Positions 14,489 through 22,637 of a DNA stretch of 25,574 bases are shown here, in pieces. A model generated the notes under the pieces. That model searched no databases. It was not told the origin of the DNA and saw nothing but the letters and a program-made list of their open reading frames with translations. Source of the DNA: an uncultured Collinsella sp. (GTDB taxonomy: Bacteria; Actinomycetota; Coriobacteriia; Coriobacteriales; Coriobacteriaceae); assembly GCA_902479095.1 (NCBI GenBank), contig CABSNL010000027.1:1-25574 (forward strand). Reading direction: 5' to 3'. Every line of letters begins with the position of its first letter. Within the stretch, counting starts at the first letter, position 1. Both the position numbers and the translations under genes were made by a program.

Positions 14489-15264
14489 TGCTCGAGGATT
14501 ATTCGAAATACTCTGAGTTGAATCGCGTTCCCGTGATCGATGTTCCGATCACGGGAACAAACATGGCAGATTGCATCAATTTTCTAGCTGAACATATCGA
14601 TGAACTCCATGGCGAGTACATTTGCGTCTCAAATGCCCATACGTCTGTTTTGGCTCATGATGACCCCTCCTATTGGGATTGCCAGGCGGAATCAGTCATG
14701 TCCGTTCCCGACGGCAAGCCCTTATCAGTTGTAGGCCGTAAGTCATTTGAATCGATGGACCGCGTTACCGGTCCGGACTTGATGCGCGAGATTTTTGAGA
14801 TTTCCAGTCAATACGGGTGGAGTCACTATTTCTACGGAAATGAACAGAAGAATCTTGACGCCCTCAGAGAATCGCTCAACAGGGATTTCCCTGGCTTAAA
14901 AATTGTGGGAATGGAACCGTCCGTTTTCCGTCCTTTGTCCGACAACGAAAAGTATGAGCTTTCTAATCGCATCGCCAACTCAGGAGCTAACTTCGCATGG
15001 ATTGCTCTTGGCGCGCCCCGTCAAGAAGTTCTTATGCACGAGCTCAAGGGAGGGCCACAGCCGTTGATGATCGGTGTTGGCGGAGCGTTCAATGTCCTCG
15101 CTGGCGTGGTGCCAGAGGCGCCGATATGGATGCAAAACCTGAGTCTCGAGTGGCTATACAGACTAATTCAAGAGCCAAAACGGCTTTTCAAACGATACCT
15201 CGTAACCAATACGAAATTCCTCTTTTACCAGTTTACAAAAGCCAAACGTAAGGAAGGCAAATAG
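14488..15264 (+). CDS. WecG/TagA/CpsF-family glycosyltransferase (GT26)
   Basis: A 258-residue transferase that probably adds the second sugar to the undecaprenyl-linked primer. Family landmarks are VSNAHTSVLAHDD, SVMSVPDGKPLSVVG (with the conserved Asp-Gly), RVTGPDLMREIF, HYFYGNEQKNLDALRESL, FAWIALGAPRQEVLMHE, GVGGAFNVLAG and the C-terminal basic LEWLYRLIQEPKRLFKRYL, which aids membrane binding. ATG at 14488 overlaps the preceding TAA by one base and has AAGGGTG upstream, so it is translationally coupled to the phosphotransferase. Its AT content is clearly higher than that of the genes on both sides, suggesting separate acquisition. Confidence 0.93.
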   Translation: MLEDYSKYSELNRVPVIDVPITGTNMADCINFLAEHIDELHGEYICVSNAHTSVLAHDDPSYWDCQAESVMSVPDGKPLSVVGRKSFESMDRVTGPDLMREIFEISSQYGWSHYFYGNEQKNLDALRESLNRDFPGLKIVGMEPSVFRPLSDNEKYELSNRIANSGANFAWIALGAPRQEVLMHELKGGPQPLMIGVGGAFNVLAGVVPEAPIWMQNLSLEWLYRLIQEPKRLFKRYLVTNTKFLFYQFTKAKRKEGK

Positions 15265-16323
15265 ATGAACGATTCGACCACCTTTAAAGACAAGACCCTC
15301 ATGATCACGGGCGGCACCGGCTCGTTCGGCAACACCGTGCTCAAGCACTTCATGAACACCGACCTTGCCGAGATCCGCATCTTCTCGCGCGACGAGAAGA
15401 AGCAGGACGACATGCGCCACCGCCTGCAGGAGAGGTCGCCCGAGCTCGCCTCCAAGGTGCGCTTCTTCATCGGCGACGTCCGCAACGCCCAGAGCGTGCG
15501 CGACGCCATGCACGGCGTGGACTACATCTTCCACGCCGCCGCCTTGAAGCAGGTTCCCTCCTGCGAGTTCTTCCCCATGGAGGCCGTGCGCACCAACGTC
15601 ATCGGCACGGACAACGTGCTCCACGCCGCGATCGAGGAGGGCGTGGACCGCGTCGTGTGCTTGTCCACCGACAAGGCCGCCTACCCCATCAACGCCATGG
15701 GCAAGTCCAAGGCCATGATGGAGTCCATCATCTACGCCAACGCCCGCAACGGCGCCGGCCGCACCACCATCTGCTGCACCCGCTACGGCAACGTCATGTG
15801 CTCGCGCGGCAGCGTCATCCCGCTGTTCATCGACCGCATCCGCAAGGGCGAGCCGCTCACGGTCACCGACCCCAACATGACCCGCTTCCTCATGAACCTG
15901 GACGAGGCCGTCGACCTGGTGCAGTTCGCCTTCGAGCACGCCAACCCCGGCGACCTGTTCATCCAGAAGGCGCCGGCGTCCACCATCGGCGACCTCGCCG
16001 AGGCCGTCCAGGAGGTCTTCGGCCGCGTGGGCACCCAGGTCATCGGCACCCGCCACGGCGAGAAGCTCTTCGAGACCCTCATGACCCGCGAGGAGCGACT
16101 GCGCGCCGAGGACATGGGCGGCTACTACCGCGTCGCCTGCGACTCGCGCGACCTGAACTACGACAAGTTCGTCGTCGACGGCGAGGTGGAGACCCAGGCC
16201 GACGAGTCCTACACCTCCCACAACACCGAAAGGCTCGACGTGGAGGGCACCATCGCCAAGATCAAGACCGCCGAGTACGTGCAGCTGGCACTCGAGGGCC
16301 GCGAGCACGAGGCGGTGCAGTAG
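15265..16323 (+). CDS. capE: UDP-GlcNAc 4,6-dehydratase/5-epimerase (CapE/WbjB-like)
   Basis: A 352-residue extended short-chain dehydrogenase, expected to carry out the first step from UDP-GlcNAc to UDP-N-acetyl-L-fucosamine. The Rossmann motif TGGTGSFGNTV is at 15-25, with FSRDEKKQDDMR, FHAAALKQVPSCEFFPMEA and LSTDKAAYPINAMGKSK. In that last motif the usual Tyr-x3-Lys pair appears as Met145-x3-Lys149, as reported for the CapE/FlaA1 group. The C-terminal part has RHGEKLFETLMTREE. ATG at 15265 follows AAGGAAGG directly after the wecG stop. With capF and capG behind it, the L-FucNAc role is firmer than that of a lone FlaA1-like dehydratase. Very GC-rich. Confidence 0.92.
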   Translation: MNDSTTFKDKTLMITGGTGSFGNTVLKHFMNTDLAEIRIFSRDEKKQDDMRHRLQERSPELASKVRFFIGDVRNAQSVRDAMHGVDYIFHAAALKQVPSCEFFPMEAVRTNVIGTDNVLHAAIEEGVDRVVCLSTDKAAYPINAMGKSKAMMESIIYANARNGAGRTTICCTRYGNVMCSRGSVIPLFIDRIRKGEPLTVTDPNMTRFLMNLDEAVDLVQFAFEHANPGDLFIQKAPASTIGDLAEAVQEVFGRVGTQVIGTRHGEKLFETLMTREERLRAEDMGGYYRVACDSRDLNYDKFVVDGEVETQADESYTSHNTERLDVEGTIAKIKTAEYVQLALEGREHEAVQ

Positions 16324-16324
16324 G

Positions 16325-17542
16325 GTGCGCGTCCTCGTCACCGGCGCGAGGGGCTTCGTCGGGAGGAACCTCTGCTGCGCGCTTAAGAACATAAGGGACG
16401 GTAAGGACCGCCGCGAGAGATTCGCGGGCCTGCTGCCCCTCGAGGTCATGGAGTTCGACGTCGACTCGACCCCCGGGGAGCTGGAGGACTTCTGCTCCCG
16501 CGCCGACTTCGTCTTCAACCTGGCCGGCGTCAACCGCCCAAAGGAGCAATCCGAGTTCATGGAGGGCAACTTCGGGTTCGCCTCCACGCTGCTCGACACG
16601 CTCGAGCGCCACGGCAACAGGTGCCCCGTGATGCTCTCCAGCTCCGCGCAGGCGAGCCTGTCGGGCCGCTTCGAGGGCTCGGTCTACGGCGAGTCGAAGC
16701 TCGCGGGTGAGGGACTGTTCCGAGAGTACTCAGAGAGGACCGGCGCACCGGTGCTCATCTACCGCTTCCCGAACCTCTACGGCAAGTGGTGCCGCCCGCG
16801 CTACAACTCCGCCGTGGCCACCTTCTGCGACGCCATCGCCAACGGCCGCCCCTACACCGTGAACGACCCATCCGTGGAACTGGAGCTCCTCTACATCGAC
16901 GACCTCGTGGACGAGATGCTTGGCGCCCTGCTCGGCGAGGAGCACCGCTGCGGCTACGAGGGCCTCGAGAGGGTAGAGGGAGACGGGTTCTGCTACGTCC
17001 CGGAGACCGATGTGAAGACCCTGGGCGAGATCGTCTACCTGCTCGACGGCTTCCGCGACAGCCGCGAGACACTTGCCGTCCCCGACCTTTCCGACGGCTC
17101 CTTCTCCAAGAAGCTCTGGAGCACGTTCCTGTCCTACTACGAGCCGGGGCACTTCGCCTATAGCCTCAAGCCCAACACGGACGACCGCGGCTCGTTCACC
17201 GAGTTCCTGCGCACGCCCGAGCGCGGCCAGGTCTCCATCAACGTCTCGAGGCCCGGCATCACCAAGGGCAACCACTGGCACATGAGCAAGTGGGAGAGGT
17301 TCCTGGTGGTCTCCGGCACCGCCTCCATCAAGCTGAGGAAGGTGGGGGAGGACGCCGATGGCAACCCGTTCCCCGTCGACGAGTACACCGTCTCCGGGTC
17401 GGACATGCGCGCCGTGGAGATGATCCCCGGCTACACGCACTCCATCACCAACCTGTCCGACACCGAGGACCTCGTGACGGTCATGTGGGCCAACGAGCCC
17501 TTCGACCCCGAGAGTCCCGACACCTACTACGAGGAGGTCTAG
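16325..17542 (+). CDS. capF: UDP-2-acetamido-2,6-dideoxy-hexulose reductase/epimerase (CapF/WbjC-like), SDR-cupin fusion
   Basis: A 405-residue bifunctional protein for the second step of UDP-L-FucNAc synthesis. The N-terminal SDR domain has TGARGFVGRNL (6-16), VFNLAGVNRPKE, SSSAQAS and the catalytic Tyr121-x3-Lys125 (YGESK), then YRFPNLYGKWCRPRYNSAVATFC. From about residue 275 a cupin domain follows, with DDRGSFTEFL, GITKGNHWHMSKWERFLVVSG (metal-binding histidines) and PGYTHSITN. This two-domain layout is that of CapF, in which the cupin epimerises C3 and the SDR reduces C4. It starts at GTG 16325, one base after the capE stop. Confidence 0.94.
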   Translation: MRVLVTGARGFVGRNLCCALKNIRDGKDRRERFAGLLPLEVMEFDVDSTPGELEDFCSRADFVFNLAGVNRPKEQSEFMEGNFGFASTLLDTLERHGNRCPVMLSSSAQASLSGRFEGSVYGESKLAGEGLFREYSERTGAPVLIYRFPNLYGKWCRPRYNSAVATFCDAIANGRPYTVNDPSVELELLYIDDLVDEMLGALLGEEHRCGYEGLERVEGDGFCYVPETDVKTLGEIVYLLDGFRDSRETLAVPDLSDGSFSKKLWSTFLSYYEPGHFAYSLKPNTDDRGSFTEFLRTPERGQVSINVSRPGITKGNHWHMSKWERFLVVSGTASIKLRKVGEDADGNPFPVDEYTVSGSDMRAVEMIPGYTHSITNLSDTEDLVTVMWANEPFDPESPDTYYEEV

Positions 17543-17546
17543 CCGC

Positions 17547-18728
17547 ATGGGCAAGGACTATTCCGATATCGCATTCAAGGACGACGGCCGGCTGAAGCTG
17601 CTGATCATCGTGGGCACGCGCCCCGAGGTCATCCGCCTGTCAGAGGTCATCAAGAAGTGCCGCCGCCACTTCGACTGCCTGCTGGCGCACACCGGCCAGA
17701 ACTACGACTACACCTTGAACGGCATCTTCTTCCGCGACCTGGAGCTCGCCGACCCCGACGTCTACCTGGACGCCGTGGGCGCCGACCTGGGCGAGACCGT
17801 GGGCAACATCATCGCGGCATCGTATAAGCTGATGGTCCAGGTCCAGCCCGACGCGCTGCTTATCCTGGGCGACACCAACAGCTGCCTGTCCGCCATCGCG
17901 GCAAAGCGCCTGCACATCCCCATCTTCCACATGGAGGCGGGCAACCGCTGCAAGGACGAGTGCCTGCCCGAGGAGACGAACCGCCGCATCGTCGACGTGA
18001 TCTCCGACGTCAACCTTGCCTACTCCGAGCACGCCCGCCGCTACCTCAAGGACACCGGCTGCGCCCCGGAGCGCACCTACGTCACGGGCTCGCCCATGGC
18101 GGAGGTCCTGCGCGCGAACCTTGACAAGATCGAGGCGTCGGACGTCCTCTCCGAGCTCGGCCTGGAGCCCAAGTGCTACATGCTCCTCTCGGCGCACCGC
18201 GAGGAGAACATCGACACCGAGGCGAACTTCACGAGCCTGTTCACCGCCATCAACGCGCTGGCCGAGAAGTACGATATGCCGATCCTGTACTCCTGCCACC
18301 CGCGCTCCCGCAAGCGCCTGGAGGCCACCGGCTTCCAGCTCGACCCGCGCGTGCGCATGCACGAGCCCATGGGCTTCCACGACTACAACTGCCTGCAGAT
18401 GAACGCCTTCGCGGTGGTGTCCGACTCCGGCACCCTGCCCGAGGAGTCCAGCTTCTTCGCGAGCGTCGGCCGCCCGTTCCCTGCGGTGTGCATCCGCACC
18501 TCCACCGAGCGCCCGGAGGCCCTGGACAAGGCCTGCTTCACGCTGGCAGGCATCTCCGAGAAGGGCCTGCTGCAGGCCGTCCACACCGCCGTCGAACTCG
18601 ACGCGGAGGGATCGCTGCCAGAGGCGCCCGTGCCCGACTACGCCGACGAGACCGTGTCCACCAAGGTGGTCAAGGTCATCCAGAGCTACACCGGCGTCGT
18701 GGACAAGATGGTGTGGAGGAAATCTTAG
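17547..18728 (+). CDS. capG: UDP-N-acetylglucosamine 2-epimerase family (CapG/FnlC-like)
   Basis: A 393-residue GT-B-fold epimerase of the WecB family, completing UDP-L-FucNAc by C2 epimerisation. Motifs: IVGTRPEVIRLSEVI, LLAHTGQNYDYTLN, LLILGDTNSCLSAIAAKR, FHMEAGNRCKDECLPEETNRRIVD, LLSAHREENID, and the nucleotide-binding VVSDSGTLPEESSF. HMEAGNRC with NRRIVD is the style of the CapG/FnlC branch rather than of WecB itself. ATG at 17547 lies four bases after the capF stop. It is the last GC-rich gene of the cassette; an abrupt drop in GC follows at its stop. Confidence 0.92.
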   Translation: MGKDYSDIAFKDDGRLKLLIIVGTRPEVIRLSEVIKKCRRHFDCLLAHTGQNYDYTLNGIFFRDLELADPDVYLDAVGADLGETVGNIIAASYKLMVQVQPDALLILGDTNSCLSAIAAKRLHIPIFHMEAGNRCKDECLPEETNRRIVDVISDVNLAYSEHARRYLKDTGCAPERTYVTGSPMAEVLRANLDKIEASDVLSELGLEPKCYMLLSAHREENIDTEANFTSLFTAINALAEKYDMPILYSCHPRSRKRLEATGFQLDPRVRMHEPMGFHDYNCLQMNAFAVVSDSGTLPEESSFFASVGRPFPAVCIRTSTERPEALDKACFTLAGISEKGLLQAVHTAVELDAEGSLPEAPVPDYADETVSTKVVKVIQSYTGVVDKMVWRKS

Positions 18729-18730
18729 CC

Positions 18731-19248
18731 ATGGGCGCTGGGTACAGATTGCTTGATGGTGGCGCGCGAGCTTATAACAAATTGCTCTTGCTCCCTGCCC
18801 TACGTCGCTCCTTTGCATCATGCGGTAAAAACGTAACCATCGGTCGTCGTAGTGAAATTCAGGGGATTGAAAATATTTACATGGGACATGATATATATAT
18901 TGGCCCAGGAGCAACGTTCCTACGACCCGTGCGAAGATTCATATCGGCAATTACGTCATGAGCGGCCCTCATCTCACAATTATTACTGGAGACCATCGTA
19001 CAGATGTTCTCGACCGACCCATGATAACGCTTGATGAGTCGGACAAGCTTCCAGAGAATGACCAGGATGTCGTCATCGGCAATGATGTATGGATTGGCAG
19101 CAGCGTAACGATTCTTAAGGGCGTTAGAATTGCCGACCATTGTGTGATTGCAGCCGGTACGGTAGTGACAAAAGACGTTGGCCCGGAGTTTTCAATCTGG
19201 GGGGCTTCCGGCTCGCCGTCTAAGCTTTCGGTAAGAGGAAATCAATGA
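18731..19248 (+). pseudogene. Hexapeptide-repeat O-acetyltransferase, frameshifted
   Basis: A left-handed beta-helix acetyltransferase (CatB/WbbJ style) read in two frames. The first frame, from ATG 18731, gives SCGKNVTIGRRSEIQGIENIYMGHDIYIGPGATFL and then goes out of frame near 18920, stopping at 18959-18961. The other frame continues with TRAKIHIGNYVMSGPHLTIITGDHRTD, VVIGNDVWIGSSVTILKGV and VIAAGTVVTKDV to TGA at 19246-19248. Restoring one base around 18917-18922 would join them into about 172 residues, the usual size, with the active-site His in SGPHLTI or TGDHRTD. It is a real mutation or a sequencing error; no homopolymer is present to explain the latter. If intact, it would O-acetylate a sugar of the repeat unit. 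It overlaps the next gene by four bases (ATGA). Confidence 0.82.
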
Positions 19249-20263
19249 CTAAAGGTTATCCGCACGTCCATGCAAAGGTGTTGATGGTTGGACCCGATCT
19301 CTCTCTTCACGGCGGAATCGTTTCAGTCGTGAAAGGTTATCTAGACGCAGGTCTCCCTGAGGCATGCGATGCCTTTGAGTACCTGGGGACGGGCATCGGT
19401 TCCTCAACGCTCGGTAAATCCGTCGCATTTTCCCGAGCGTTGATTCGCTATGCGATGATCATGCCATCCTATGACATTATTCATTTACACATTAGCGCCC
19501 GTGGCTCATACAAACGTAAGTCACTTATGGCTCGTATGGCCCACAAAGCAGGCAAGTACGTAATACTCCACGACCACGATGGTGAGTTTAAGAAGGCCTT
19601 CGAAGAGGGTGGAGATTCCTACCGTCGTGATGTAAGAAAGACCTTTAGTATCGCCGACCGAGTTGTGGTTCTGTCGGAAGAATGGCTCGACTACTTTGCG
19701 GAAAACGTCTGCGACCTTGAGAAGATTAACGTTGTCCATAACGGTGTTAAAGTCCCAAATCAGCCGTGCTCACCTTGTTCGCGTCAAGGGAAATTCTGTC
19801 GCGTTTCCCCGACACTAAGATCGTATTCGGCGGAGACGGAGAGGTCGAGAAGAATAAATCTCTTGCGGCCGAGCTTGGTATTGCCGAACGCTGCGAGTTC
19901 CACGGCTGGGTCGCGGGCGCAGAACGCGAGGAGCTCTTTGAGCGTGCCGCGGTGTACTGCCTTCCCTCCAAAAACGAAGGACTCCCCATGAGCGTTCTTG
20001 AAGCCATGGCTAGAGGAATTCCAACCGTCGCCACTCCCGTTGGCGGAATTCCTCAAGTAATTAATGATGGTGTTGATGGAGTTCTGATTCCGGTTGATAA
20101 CCATCAAGCTCTGGCCGTTGCATTGAATCATCTTCTCGAATCAAGCGAGCTTAGAAAAGAAATGGGAACTTTAGCCCGAAAAAAGATACTCAGCTCATTC
20201 GATATCAATCTGCTCTTGAGCGAAATACTCGGCATCTATTGCAATGCTACCAGCGGTAATTAG
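19245..20263 (+). pseudogene. GT4-family glycosyltransferase with internal out-of-frame deletion
   Basis: The N-terminal half, from ATG 19245, has the GT-B acceptor domain: MVGPDLSLHGGIVSVVKGYL, YDIIHLHISARGS, KYVILHDHDGEF and INVVHNGVKVP. The C-terminal half is in another frame from about 19766: FPDTKIVFGGDGE, CEFHGWVAGAEREELF and the donor-binding KNEGLPMSVLEAMARGIPTVATPVGGIP, ending at TAA 20261-20263. Between VKVP and the second frame, the short stretch normally present in GT4 enzymes (a beta strand with GR-x-x-x-KG) is missing, so the lesion looks like a deletion of roughly 20 codons plus a frame change, not a single-base slip. This is inferred from family layout. The encoded enzyme is probably inactive unless the assembly is wrong here. 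Confidence 0.8.
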
Positions 20264-20272
20264 AGGATTAAA

Positions 20273-21358
20273 TTGAATTCAAAGAAGTTAATACATGAAG
20301 CAGGGCATATTGTTTTTGTTCACCCTTCCCTGATGGGTGGCGGGGCCGAGCGTGTCTCGCTTGCGCTCGCGTCATACTTCGTTGCTCATGGTATTAGGTT
20401 TACCTATCTCCTGACTAAAAGTAACATTGTTGAATACGATGTTCCCGAAGGAGTCGAGGTGCGTTCTGAGTTTGCAAGTGCTACGCTCAAGCCATTCGAC
20501 CAAATTAAGCTTATACGACGTTTTATTTCCGAGCGGCCCAATGCTACGGTAATTTCCTTTTTACCTCATCAAAACATGTATACGCTTATCGCGACCATCG
20601 GACTTCCAAACAGGGTTATTGTTTCAGTGCGAAACGATCCGAGATTCGATTTTACTGGCAATAAGATCCTCGCATTCATTAGAAACATGTTGTATCGCAG
20701 GTCCGATGCAATTGTGTTCCAGACAAATAGCCAGGCAAGTTTAATGCCGAGATACCTTCAGGCGAATTCCAAAATCATTTTAAATCCAATATTTAGTGAA
20801 CTTCCTGAACCGTATTCTGGGCTTAGAAGAAAAGCAATCGTCACATCGGGACGGCTTGAACTTCAAAAAAATCACTCGATGACAATCAGGTCATTTGCGC
20901 TGTTTCATAAAAAACACCCTGAATATACTCTTGAAATCTTTGGCAAGGGAAGTCTTCGATCAGAACTAGAAAGCCTTGTTCATAGCCTTGACATGGATGA
21001 TTCAATCAAATTTATGGGCTTTTCTTCTGACGCTCTTATGCACATTAGAACTGCATCGGCTTTTGTAATGTCATCAAAGTTCGAGGGTCTATCTAATTCT
21101 ATGCTTGAGTCCTTGTGTATGGGGGTTCCAACAATTTGCACCAAATGTGGCGGTGGTGGAGCAGAAGCAGTTATTCGGAATGGCGAGAACGGCATTCTGG
21201 TCGATATTGATGACGATTTTGCTGAGAGCGAAGCGTTCAACAAGATCGTCGAAGATAAGTCTTATTCGAATCATTTGTCTAATAATGCCCTGATGCTAAG
21301 GCAGTCCCTTTCTTTAGAAACTATTGGCAATGAATGGGCAGATCTTATTTTTAATTAG
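20273..21358 (+). CDS. GT4-family glycosyltransferase
   Basis: A 361-residue GT-B enzyme that transfers a sugar from a nucleotide donor to the lipid-linked repeat unit at the cytoplasmic membrane face. The N-terminal glycine-rich acceptor loop is HPSLMGGGAERVSLALASYF. The linker begins ILNPIF, then AIVTSGRLELQKNHSMTIRSF, the strand LEIFGKGSLRSELESL, IKFMGFSSD, and the donor-binding SSKFEGLSNSMLESLCMGVPTICTKCGGGGAEAVI. These are the EX7E-type features of GT4. It starts at TTG 20273 with AGAGGAT upstream, nine bases after the previous gene. AT-rich, like the rest of this block. Sugar specificity cannot be read. Confidence 0.92.
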   Translation: MNSKKLIHEAGHIVFVHPSLMGGGAERVSLALASYFVAHGIRFTYLLTKSNIVEYDVPEGVEVRSEFASATLKPFDQIKLIRRFISERPNATVISFLPHQNMYTLIATIGLPNRVIVSVRNDPRFDFTGNKILAFIRNMLYRRSDAIVFQTNSQASLMPRYLQANSKIILNPIFSELPEPYSGLRRKAIVTSGRLELQKNHSMTIRSFALFHKKHPEYTLEIFGKGSLRSELESLVHSLDMDDSIKFMGFSSDALMHIRTASAFVMSSKFEGLSNSMLESLCMGVPTICTKCGGGGAEAVIRNGENGILVDIDDDFAESEAFNKIVEDKSYSNHLSNNALMLRQSLSLETIGNEWADLIFN

Positions 21359-21392
21359 ATTTCCCCGGAAGCCTCCAATAAGGAAAACAACA

Positions 21393-22637
21393 TTGCGCAA
21401 CCAAATGACACTGCAGAATCAAAACAGAAGTATATCTGACTTGCTATTAGGAATTGCAATAATATCTGGTCTAATGGTCCCCTTTGTTCGAGATCTGGGT
21501 GCCTTATACTCATTTGCAACAGATTGGGAGATTAACCGTTTTGCATTCAGCACTTCTAACGGGCGCTTTGCTTCTTTATTTAATCTCATTCAGCAAATCT
21601 GCTTTTTCATTCTTTTGATGCGTGCAATAAGTAAATCTCGAAAAGAAAATTGGCTCATTATATCCTGTTCAATTTTTGGACTAATAACTTATAGCTTATT
21701 CGCCATTGCCAATAACGAGGGCGATTTAATCAGTGTGCTCTTTGGAGATGTCCCAACAACAGTATTTGTAATTCCCTTGTTTTACCTATTGGCGGAGGAG
21801 CCAAGCATCAAGTTGCTTATAAAGAAATGGGTCCCTCTTCTTTCTCTGTTTTGCTTTATCGCTTCACTTATTTCAATTCTAAAATTTAAATATCTTTGTG
21901 GCTTTGGATCTTATATTGGATGGTGTCCTGCGAGGGACTATTTTGCATTTGGCATCAGTTTATATTGGTCAACCGTGGTGCTTAAATCTAATGATGAACA
22001 CGCCTATTTCATAACGATGGGTATAGGCATCCTGGCCTGCATCGCCGCATTAATGCTGGCAACCAGAAGTTGGTTAATTCAACCAATGCTAGTAATGCTT
22101 GTTGCAACTTTTATGGCTAAAGGAATTGACAAAGTTTTTAAACGAACAGTAATTGTTATTTTTGCAACTGGAACGGCACTTTTGGCATTGTCGTTGATCT
22201 ATCCTGAAGTTCTTGATTCGTTTTTAAACAGGATCGGAGAAGATACACGGTCTAACCAATATGATATTTTCTTTAGCCAGGTTGAACCGGCATCGCTTAT
22301 ATTCGGTAACGGAATTAGCGCTGGATATAGATATGGCACGAATTCAAATTATCCTTTTTTCGATAATCAAATAATTTATTTGATGTTTCATTACGGTGTT
22401 TTAGCCGTTGTTCCGCTTTTGTACGTCCTGTCGCGATGCCTATTTGGTCCTTCTAAAAATAGCCAGTGCAAATTTGTTGCCCTCTTTTATCTCATGGCGA
22501 TTCTGGGATTATCAACTTATTACTCTTACACAATTAATGTCGGGGTCGTGCTTCTATTTTCATCCTTTGGTTTTGCCCTAAACAATATAGAACCAGAAAG
22601 AACTAATCGTATGCGCAATACGGATGGTGAGAAATAA
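21393..22637 (+). CDS. wzy: Wzy-like polysaccharide polymerase (O-antigen ligase/polymerase family)
   Basis: A 414-residue polytopic membrane protein with roughly 10-12 hydrophobic segments, such as LLLGIAIISGLMVPFV, LIISCSIFGLITYSLFAI, VPLLSLFCFIASLISIL, GIGILACIAALMLA and a C-terminal pair. A large outside loop (about SRIGEDTRSNQYDIFFSQ to NSNYPFFDNQII) precedes the last segments, as in Wzy polymerases. No sequence motif is diagnostic; the call rests on topology and on position between a GT and the flippase. TTG at 21393 is preferred, with AAGGAAAA nine bases upstream; ATG at 21405 lacks a site. The stop overlaps the flippase start by one base. Confidence 0.8.
   Translation: MRNQMTLQNQNRSISDLLLGIAIISGLMVPFVRDLGALYSFATDWEINRFAFSTSNGRFASLFNLIQQICFFILLMRAISKSRKENWLIISCSIFGLITYSLFAIANNEGDLISVLFGDVPTTVFVIPLFYLLAEEPSIKLLIKKWVPLLSLFCFIASLISILKFKYLCGFGSYIGWCPARDYFAFGISLYWSTVVLKSNDEHAYFITMGIGILACIAALMLATRSWLIQPMLVMLVATFMAKGIDKVFKRTVIVIFATGTALLALSLIYPEVLDSFLNRIGEDTRSNQYDIFFSQVEPASLIFGNGISAGYRYGTNSNYPFFDNQIIYLMFHYGVLAVVPLLYVLSRCLFGPSKNSQCKFVALFYLMAILGLSTYYSYTINVGVVLLFSSFGFALNNIEPERTNRMRNTDGEK

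Noticed and set aside
15163..16617. 484-codon minus-strand frame opposite capE
   Set aside because: GC-rich antisense shadow; capE on the plus strand has complete SDR motifs and a ribosome site.
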